DNA of 64,000 nt from Komagataeibacter oboediens. GTDB taxonomy: Bacteria; Pseudomonadota; Alphaproteobacteria; Acetobacterales; Acetobacteraceae. Positions 58,385 to 64,000 of the stretch are shown here, in pieces. Each line of letters starts with the position of its first letter. The first letter of the stretch is position 1. The notes below the pieces were generated by a model that was given only the letters and a program-made list of their open reading frames with translations, was not told the DNA's origin and did no database searches. Made by a program: the position numbers and the translations under genes. The stretch covers positions 1 through 64,000 of the forward strand of contig NZ_NKTX01000012.1 in the NCBI RefSeq assembly GCF_003207815.1. The letters run 5' to 3'.

Positions 58385-59410
58385 TCACGCGATTTCGTTC
58401 CCCAGCAGGCCAACGGCCAGCGCATAGAAATCAGATGGATTGTAGCGACGGATCGCGGCGAAATTACGATAGACCATGAAGGCCTCGCCCCCCGGCCCGT
58501 CGGGCCGCAGCACGGCGCCGGTATCGGTGGGACGGTCAAAGGGCGCGCCCCCCATCTGGCGCACGCCCATGGCCATCCATTCCGCCAGCGTGCGCGTCTG
58601 GGTACGGCCCAGCATGGACTGCGCCACGCTATCGGGCACGATCACCTGCTGGCCCCAGCTTTCGCCCCCCACCCAGCCTGACCCGGTAAGGTAGTTGGCG
58701 ATGGAGCCGAATATGTCCGGCACGGAATGCCAGATGTCACGCCGTCCGTCGCCATCGATGTCAACGGCGTATTTCAGGTAGGCCGACGGCATGAACTGCG
58801 GCTGTCCCATCGCCCCGGCATAACTGCCGGTCATGAGGTCGGGGGTAATGTCGCCTGCATTAAGGATCGACAGCGCGTGGAACAGTTCGTCATGGAAGAA
58901 TTTCGCGCGCCGTCCCTCGAACGCCAGGGTGCACAGTGCGTCCACCACCGCGAATTTGCCGGTCAGCGCGCCATAGGCCGATTCCAGCCCCCATATGCCC
59001 ATCACCGCGCCCGGGGCCACGTCGTACCGGGTCAGGACCTGCTGTTCCAGAATCGTGCGCTGCTGCGCGAAGGCGGCGCGGCCATCCGCAATCTTGCGCT
59101 GCGTCACCACACGGTCGCGGTACTGCGCCCATGTCAGGTGGAATTCAGGCTGGGTGCGGTCACGCTGTATGACCTGCGGGTTGGGCGCGGACAGGTCCAG
59201 CGCCCGCGTCACGGCATCCGCCGTCAGCCCCTGGCGAATCGCATCACGCCGCACGGTGGCGAGAAACGTGGCGTAATCACCCGTTCCGCCGCCCGTAGCG
59301 GACGTGGCCGGCGCATGGTGGTGCGCCGCACGCGCGGGCAGCAGCCATGAGGCACCGGCCCCGGCAATCGAGGCGGCGGCGGCATGGAGAAGGCGGCGAC
59401 GTACAAGCAT
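58385..59410 (-). CDS. mltB: membrane/periplasmic lytic murein transglycosylase B
   Basis: 341 residues from ATG 59410. Signal peptide MLVRRRLLHAAAASIAGAGASWLLPARA, then SLT-like domain with catalytic Glu143 in GIWGLESAYG and the AMGQPQFMPSAY motif; IDGDGRRDIW follows as a Ca-binding-like loop. It cleaves glycan strands to anhydro-muropeptides. The frame is open further upstream (to 59680), but there is no signal or conservation there. It lies 62 bp before dacA, which makes a peptidoglycan-trimming pair. Confidence 0.9.
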   Translation of the reverse strand: MLVRRRLLHAAAASIAGAGASWLLPARAAHHHAPATSATGGGTGDYATFLATVRRDAIRQGLTADAVTRALDLSAPNPQVIQRDRTQPEFHLTWAQYRDRVVTQRKIADGRAAFAQQRTILEQQVLTRYDVAPGAVMGIWGLESAYGALTGKFAVVDALCTLAFEGRRAKFFHDELFHALSILNAGDITPDLMTGSYAGAMGQPQFMPSAYLKYAVDIDGDGRRDIWHSVPDIFGSIANYLTGSGWVGGESWGQQVIVPDSVAQSMLGRTQTRTLAEWMAMGVRQMGGAPFDRPTDTGAVLRPDGPGGEAFMVYRNFAAIRRYNPSDFYALAVGLLGNEIA

Positions 59411-59678
59411 ACCGATGCTGTGCCACGGCCTTGCGCCCGTTTCAATGTCTGACTTGCATCCACGCCCGGCGGCCATGGCCATGAGACACCCTGCGATACA
59501 ATTTCGCGTTTGTGACGACAGGCGAAGCATGTCACAAGAACGCCCACCGCTATTTCCCGTTGGTCGGTTCATGACCAATGTTTTCCCCTGCCCGCATGCC
59601 GGGCCGACTGAAGGGCTTGTGCTTGCGTAGTCACGGTTTTCCTTTCCCGCATGATCGGGACGCGCTGGAACTGTCCGC

Positions 59679-60254
59679 ATGCCAACGCTGACCGCCTACC
59701 TCATGGCGGCCGGGGCGTCGCCCGTCATGCAGGCGCTGGCCATCATCATCGGCACGTTCATACTGGAAGACGCCGCGACCATCATGACCGCCATGCAGGT
59801 GCGCACAGGACATGTCGATGTCATGGTCGCCCTTGTGGCGCTGTATATCGGCATCGTCGTGGGGGACATGGGGCTGTACGGCATGGGCAGGCTGGCGGCG
59901 CTGTGGCCCCCCGCCCGGCGGTGGATCACCCTGCCCGGTGGCGCGCAGGAAGGGCAGTGGTTCGACCGCAACGTATTCCGTATCGTGTTCATCAGCCGCT
60001 TCGTGCCCGGCGCGCGCTTGCCGCTTTACACCGCGTGTGGTTTCTTCCGCGCGCGGTTCGGGCTGTTCTGTATCGCGGCGGTACTGGCGACCCTGATATG
60101 GACCTCCATGCTGTTCCTTGTCTCGCTGCAGGTGGGGCAGTTCCTGATCGATCATCTGGGAACGTGGAAATGGGCGGGCATGGCCGGTTTCGTCCTGACC
60201 ATTTTCCTGATCAGCCGCATGATCGCACGTTTGCAAAGTAATGAGACCCGATGA
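59679..60254 (+). CDS. DedA family membrane protein
   Basis: 191 residues with about five hydrophobic segments (first near 18-32, ALAIIIGTFILEDAA; others near 50-70, 120-140 and 160-180). The DedA/SNARE-associated domain shows ISRFVPGARLPLYTACG, the conserved F-x-R-x-x-P-G motif. Recent work assigns undecaprenyl-phosphate or phospholipid flipping to DedA proteins. It overlaps the next gene by 4 bp (ATGA), so the pair is translationally coupled. Divergent from mltB. Confidence 0.9.
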   Translation: MPTLTAYLMAAGASPVMQALAIIIGTFILEDAATIMTAMQVRTGHVDVMVALVALYIGIVVGDMGLYGMGRLAALWPPARRWITLPGGAQEGQWFDRNVFRIVFISRFVPGARLPLYTACGFFRARFGLFCIAAVLATLIWTSMLFLVSLQVGQFLIDHLGTWKWAGMAGFVLTIFLISRMIARLQSNETR

Positions 60255-61345
60255 CCGACGTAACCACAGCCATTGACAGCAGGTCAGCCAAGCAGGCCGG
60301 GGGGCCGACGGTTTCCTCGTTCGAATTCTGGCCGGGATGGATCTTCTACACGCCCATCGTGCTATACTGGATCATACTGGGGCTGTGGCACCGTGATTTC
60401 AGCCTGCCCACCGCCGCCAACCCGCGTATCGAGACCGGCGGCCTGTGCGGGGAAAGCAAGAGCTCGATCCTGGACATGGCGGGGGACGAGGCCCGCAGAT
60501 GGATCGCCCCCTATGCCGTGCTGACCACGGGGCACGACGACCTGCCGCGCGCGCTGGCGGCGATGAAGGGGGCGGGCCTGTCCTTTCCCGTCGTGCTCAA
60601 GCCCGACATCGGGTGCAATGGGAGCGGCGTGCGGATCATGCGCGACGAGGACAGCCTGCGCGCGGGGCTGGCCGCGTTCGGGCGCGGCGTGCCGGTCATG
60701 CTGCAGCACCTGATCCCGTACGGGCACGAGGTCGGGCTGTTCTACATCCGCCACCCCGACGAGGCGGAAGGCCGCATCACCTCCCTGACCTACAAGGAAG
60801 TGCCGTGCCTGACGGGGGATGGCACCTCCACGGTGGAGGAACTGGTCCACGCCGATGCCCGCACCCGCCTTGTTCCCCACATCTACCTGCCCCGGCTGAA
60901 GGCGCGGCTGCATGAAGTGCCGCCAGCGGGCCAGTCGCTGCCGCTGGTCTTCGCGGGCAATCACTGCAAGGGCTCTATCTTCCACGACCGCGCGGTGGAC
61001 ATTACCCCCGAACTGAGCGCGCGGGTGAACGCCATCATGCGCGATATTCCCGATTTCCATTTCGGCCGGATCGACGCCAAGGCCCGCAGCCTGGCCAGCC
61101 TGCGCAAGGGCGAGGATTTCCAGATCATCGAAATCAACGGCGTCGGCTCCGAAGCCACCCATATCTGGGACGCACGCACCACCCTGCGCGATGCCTACAC
61201 CACGCAGTTCATGCATTACCGCGAGACCTTCCGCATCGGCGCAAAAAAGCGGCGCGAGGGATGGAAAAGCAGCGGGGCCATGGCCATGCTGCGCGCGTGG
61301 CTGCGCCAGCGCAGGCTTATGGCGTCCTACCCGCTGAATGACTGA
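60251..61345 (+). CDS. membrane-anchored ATP-grasp domain protein
   Basis: 364 residues. One hydrophobic segment at about 29-46 (GWIFYTPIVLYWIILGLW), then an ATP-grasp domain: Lys117 in VVLKPDIGCNGSGVRIM, Asp275 in FGRIDAKA and Glu294/Asn296 in IIEINGVGSEA as nucleotide-metal ligands. The domain resembles D-Ala-D-Ala ligase and related carboxylate-amine ligases; the substrate is unknown. Cytosolic or membrane-proximal location depends on topology. Coupled to the DedA gene by a 4-bp overlap and followed by the MlaD-like gene on the other strand. Confidence 0.78.
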   Translation: MTDVTTAIDSRSAKQAGGPTVSSFEFWPGWIFYTPIVLYWIILGLWHRDFSLPTAANPRIETGGLCGESKSSILDMAGDEARRWIAPYAVLTTGHDDLPRALAAMKGAGLSFPVVLKPDIGCNGSGVRIMRDEDSLRAGLAAFGRGVPVMLQHLIPYGHEVGLFYIRHPDEAEGRITSLTYKEVPCLTGDGTSTVEELVHADARTRLVPHIYLPRLKARLHEVPPAGQSLPLVFAGNHCKGSIFHDRAVDITPELSARVNAIMRDIPDFHFGRIDAKARSLASLRKGEDFQIIEINGVGSEATHIWDARTTLRDAYTTQFMHYRETFRIGAKKRREGWKSSGAMAMLRAWLRQRRLMASYPLND

Positions 61346-61366
61346 ACGGGACGGAGGCGCCCGCCA

Positions 61367-61825
61367 TCAGTTGGCGGGCAGGCCGCCGTTGCCGAAGATG
61401 TAATTGCTGACCTGCTGTTCCAGGCTGAGCGGCTCACGCGTATTTGTAATGACCGCGCCGGGCTTCAGCCGGTCCGCCGACTGCCCCGGCTGCACCAGCA
61501 GGGCGGTGTCCGCCGTCAGCGTCGGGCTACCTATCGAAAGGGTTGTGTCTTCCGGCAGCGGCAATGTACGGTCCACCGTGAAGCCGACATTGGCCATGTA
61601 GGTTGTCGGGTCCAGCGCGATGGAGGTCACGCGCCCCACGGGCACGCCATCCATGTCCACATCGGCCCCGACCGCCAGCCCGTTTGCGGAAATGAAGCGC
61701 GCGGTAACAGGATAACGGTCCTGTGATCCACCACTTTGCGATGCCCGGGCGTAGATACAGAACCCTCCCGCAACCAGAAGGACAAGCCCGCTGGATATGA
61801 TCGCGCCACTTCTCTGCCTTGCCAT
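61367..61825 (-). CDS. MlaD/MCE domain protein, solitary
   Basis: 152 residues from ATG 61825. An N-terminal membrane segment (about 8-24, IISSGLVLLVAGGFCIY) leads to one MCE domain: YPVTARFISANGLAVGADVDMDGVPVGRV, then the LPLPEDTTLSIGSPTLTADTALLV strands. MlaD is the periplasmic subunit of an ABC lipid-trafficking complex, but no mlaE, mlaF, mlaC or mlaA gene is next to it here. A frame extension to 61885 is not conserved. Convergent with the ATP-grasp gene. Confidence 0.8.
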   Translation of the reverse strand: MARQRSGAIISSGLVLLVAGGFCIYARASQSGGSQDRYPVTARFISANGLAVGADVDMDGVPVGRVTSIALDPTTYMANVGFTVDRTLPLPEDTTLSIGSPTLTADTALLVQPGQSADRLKPGAVITNTREPLSLEQQVSNYIFGNGGLPAN

Positions 61826-61948
61826 GATGGCTCCCCGCCCGATACGGCCACGCGCCATCCCGAAATCCGCCGCAATGCCGGGCAATGTGGGACCGGCGCT
61901 ACGCCTTGCCTTCTCTTTTCATCCTACTGCGTCATGGACGGGGGGACA

Positions 61949-62791
61949 ATGACACTCATCCAAGCTATTATCATTGCAATCATTCAGGGTTCCACAGAAC
62001 AGTTTCCCATAAGCAGCCTGGGGCACGCGGCCATCGTGCCCGCCATCCTGCACTGGCCGCTCGACCTGCATGGGGAAATGTTCCTGCCCCTGCTGGTCAT
62101 GCTGCATCTGGGCACATGCATTGCACTTCTGGTTTTCTTCTGGCGCGACTGGGTGGCGCTGTTCACAGGGGCTGCCGGACGTCATGGCGTCACCATACAG
62201 ATGGACAGCATCCGCATACTTGCGCTGCTGATCGTGGCCACCATTCCCGCCGTGCTGATTGGCGGACTGTTTGAACACGCCATCCGCAGCCTGTTCGGCA
62301 CGGCGCGTTACGCGGCGGTGTTCCTGACGCTGAACGGTGTCATGCTGCTACTGGTGGACCGGATGCGCGCCGGCCTGCTGCCCGCCAGCAACCGCTCCCT
62401 TGCCTCGCTGGGGTTTGGGGAAGCGCTGGTGATCGGACTGTTCCAGTGCCTGGCGTTCTTCCCCGGCCTGTCACGTTCGGGGGCATGTATCGTGGGGGGA
62501 CTGCTGCGCGGGCTGTCACATGAGAATTCGGCGCGGTTCGCCTTCCTCATGGCGCAGCCGGTTATTCTGGCCGCCACCGTGCTGGAGGCGCTGAAGCTGC
62601 GCCATGCGCCCCCCCAGCCCGAACAGATGCACATGGCCATCATCGCCTCCATTGTGGCGGCGGTCGTGGCGCTGGTGTGCACCGGCATCCTCATGCGGTA
62701 TTTCCGCGACCATGAGGACTGGGCCCTGCGTCCGTTCGGATGGTACTGCATCGTGGCCGGTGTGGCCGCGTTTGCTTACCTGTCTTTCTGA
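61949..62791 (+). CDS. uppP: undecaprenyl-diphosphatase
   Basis: 280 residues, about eight membrane segments. The active-site loops are E17-Q-F-P-I-S-S-L-G-H26 and PGLSRSGACI near 170-180; the first is a variant of the usual E-F-L-P-V-S-S-S/T-G-H. It removes a phosphate from undecaprenyl pyrophosphate so the carrier lipid can be reused for peptidoglycan. GGGGGA lies just before ATG 61949; an in-frame ATG at 61934 is an alternative. Divergent from the MlaD-like gene. Confidence 0.9.
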   Translation: MTLIQAIIIAIIQGSTEQFPISSLGHAAIVPAILHWPLDLHGEMFLPLLVMLHLGTCIALLVFFWRDWVALFTGAAGRHGVTIQMDSIRILALLIVATIPAVLIGGLFEHAIRSLFGTARYAAVFLTLNGVMLLLVDRMRAGLLPASNRSLASLGFGEALVIGLFQCLAFFPGLSRSGACIVGGLLRGLSHENSARFAFLMAQPVILAATVLEALKLRHAPPQPEQMHMAIIASIVAAVVALVCTGILMRYFRDHEDWALRPFGWYCIVAGVAAFAYLSF

Positions 62792-62829
62792 CAGGCAGCA
62801 TCAGGACAGGTCACCGAGACAGGTTTCCA

Positions 62830-62905
62830 GGTGCCGCCTTTTTGTCAGAAAGGGCGGTTCCCGGAAGCTGTCTGAACGCGCATCACCAGAAACGTCTTCA
62901 TTACC
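62830..62905. repeat. dispersed hairpin repeat, copy 6 (fullest)
   Basis: GGTGCCGCCTTTTTGTCAG, then AAAGGGCGGTTCCCGGAAGC, then TGAACGCGCATCACCAGAAACGTCTTCATT. The first hairpin and the right part match copies 1 and 2. It lies between uppP and the MscS-like gene, which converge. Confidence 0.6.
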
Positions 62906-62931
62906 GACCTGATGGTTCGGGGGCGGCGCGC

Positions 62932-64000
62932 TCAGCCGTGGCCCTGCCCGCCGTCACTCGATCCCATGCCGCCCCCGCCCGCGCCGTTACGCGGCCCCAA
63001 ATAGGCACCGGGCGGCGGACGCCTGATGGGCGGCGACAGCATGCCCGGATCCCCCATTACATCCAGTCCGGAAGCCGAGGCCACGTGCGATATGCGCTCA
63101 CGCGGCAGGGCCTCGGGACATTCATCGCGCAGGAAGGCCAGTATCTGCTCGCGGATTTCGCACCGCAGGTCCCAGCTCTGCATGGCCGAGCGTGCGCTGG
63201 CGATCACGCGGATCGTCATGACCTGCGCATTGCAGTCCGCCACCTGCACCGCGAATTCCTTTCCATCCCACAACGGGGCGGAATGCACGATTTCGCGCAG
63301 GCGTTCGCGAATGCGGTCCATGGGCGCGTTGAAATCCACATACAGGAATACAACCCCGATCAGCGCGGCGGAATTATGCGTCCAGTTCTGGAACGTGTTT
63401 TCAAGAAAATAGGAAATCGGCACGATATGCCGCCGCCAGTCCCACACCCGCAGCACGACATAGGTGGAGGTGATTTCCTCCACCCATGCCCAGTCGCCAT
63501 TGATGATGATGAGGTCTTCCATGCGGATGGGCTGCGTCATGGCGATCTGCATGCCCGCAAACAGGTTGGTCAGTAGCGGACGGGCCGCAAGACCGACAAC
63601 CAGTGACGCAGCCCCCGCCGAGGCGAACAGGCTGAGGCCATACTGCCGCACCGGTTCGAACGTCATCAGCGCCGCACCTATGGTCAGCAGCCCGATCAGC
63701 AGGTCCGTCGTGCGCCGCAGCACACGCACCTGCGTCATGTGGGTACGCAGCAGGATGTCGTCCTTGTCGTCCTTGCCATTGATCCGCTTGAGGTAAGCAT
63801 CGGACAGGATGCGGGTAGCAACCACCGCCGCGTATCCCAACATCAGCACGAACAGCACAACCAGCGTATGCGTGGTGGCCTGCATGATGTCATAGGGCAG
63901 GCCCGACACCGGCAGCGCCGTGCCCACAAACACGATCACCAGCATGATACGCACGGGGCGCTGCATGGCCATGGTGAACGACCGCACGAAGGCCCCGCGC
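62932..64000 (-). CDS. MscS-family mechanosensitive ion channel (partial)
   Basis: The frame is open from the window edge to 62932, about 356 residues visible; the N-terminus lies outside. Several membrane segments, then the MscS pore helix and beta domain: SAGAASLVVGLAARPLLTNLFAGMQIAMTQPIRMED and GDWAWVEEITSTYVVLRVWDWRRHIVPISYFLEN. The C-terminus is a Gly/Pro-rich tail ending in GGQGHG. Such channels open under membrane tension to release solutes. The GTG at 63987 is not treated as a true start. Confidence 0.88.
   Translation of the reverse strand, partial: RGAFVRSFTMAMQRPVRIMLVIVFVGTALPVSGLPYDIMQATTHTLVVLFVLMLGYAAVVATRILSDAYLKRINGKDDKDDILLRTHMTQVRVLRRTTDLLIGLLTIGAALMTFEPVRQYGLSLFASAGAASLVVGLAARPLLTNLFAGMQIAMTQPIRMEDLIIINGDWAWVEEITSTYVVLRVWDWRRHIVPISYFLENTFQNWTHNSAALIGVVFLYVDFNAPMDRIRERLREIVHSAPLWDGKEFAVQVADCNAQVMTIRVIASARSAMQSWDLRCEIREQILAFLRDECPEALPRERISHVASASGLDVMGDPGMLSPPIRRPPPGAYLGPRNGAGGGGMGSSDGGQGHG

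Noticed and set aside
55164-58427. Very long open frame on + (about 1090 codons)
   Set aside because: It runs antisense across metG, holB, tmk and dacA, all of which have clear motifs. No plausible product.

Overview
The window is a stretch of conserved chromosomal backbone from an alphaproteobacterium of the family Acetobacteraceae, most probably an acetic acid bacterium close to Komagataeibacter or Gluconacetobacter. The evidence is the AarC-type succinyl-CoA:acetate CoA-transferase placed close to a citrate synthase and a SixA-like gene, high GC with strongly GC-biased third positions, the alphaproteobacterial orders miaB-phoH-ybeY-corC, uvrC-pgsA-moaD-moaE and dacA-tmk-holB-metG-tatD-MBL, and very long TamB and SMC proteins. 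I saw no insertion sequence, prophage, CRISPR array, rRNA or tRNA gene.

Layout. 1-6.3 kb: end of dxs, a TlyA-type methyltransferase, rlmN, argG, an FKBP lipoprotein, a cytochrome c lipoprotein, trpS and yjbQ, all on +. 6.3-17.6 kb: glutathione-dependent formaldehyde oxidation (adhC, fghA), a bestrophin-like channel, a CarD/CdnL regulator, an MFS transporter and the tamA-tamB pair. 18-27.4 kb: miaB, phoH, ybeY, corC, a DsbA-like protein and smc on +. 27.6-33 kb: the acetate/citrate locus, aarC on - and, divergently, a metallophosphoesterase, chorismate mutase, sixA and citrate synthase. 33-38 kb: a small gene behind a Fur-like box, pyrE, murI, a polyprenyl diphosphate synthase and a TrmN6-like methyltransferase. 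37.4-40.7 kb: class I ribonucleotide reductase under a pair of NrdR boxes. 40.8-46 kb: uvrC-pgsA-lipoprotein-moaD-moaE, then xthA. 46-52.2 kb: an OmpR-type response regulator, an L,D-transpeptidase fold protein, a cation/proton antiporter, rsmB and guaB. 52.4-64 kb: MBL hydrolase, tatD, metG, holB, tmk, dacA and mltB on -; dedA, a membrane-anchored ATP-grasp protein and uppP on +; a solitary MlaD-like protein and a truncated MscS-like channel on -.

Functional themes. Acetate-linked carbon flow: citrate synthase plus CoA-transferase form the core of the modified citric acid cycle of acetic acid bacteria. Envelope building and export: TamA/TamB, D,D-carboxypeptidase, lytic transglycosylase, L,D-transpeptidase fold protein, undecaprenyl-pyrophosphate phosphatase, DedA, MlaD, polyprenyl synthase, glutamate racemase. 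Translation and RNA modification: MiaB, RlmN, TlyA, RsmB, TrpS, MetG, YbeY. DNA: SMC, HolB, UvrC, XthA, Tmk, NrdAB.

The most notable non-genic signals are the two NrdR boxes exactly 31 bp apart before nrdA, a 16/19 Fur-box match four bases before a small unrecognised gene, a dispersed hairpin repeat family in at least five intergenic regions, and TTG or GTG starts supported by strong Shine-Dalgarno sequences. No clearly undescribed multi-gene system was found; the best leads are the dedA/ATP-grasp pair and the L,D-transpeptidase resembling the 1,3-crosslinking family of Gluconobacter.
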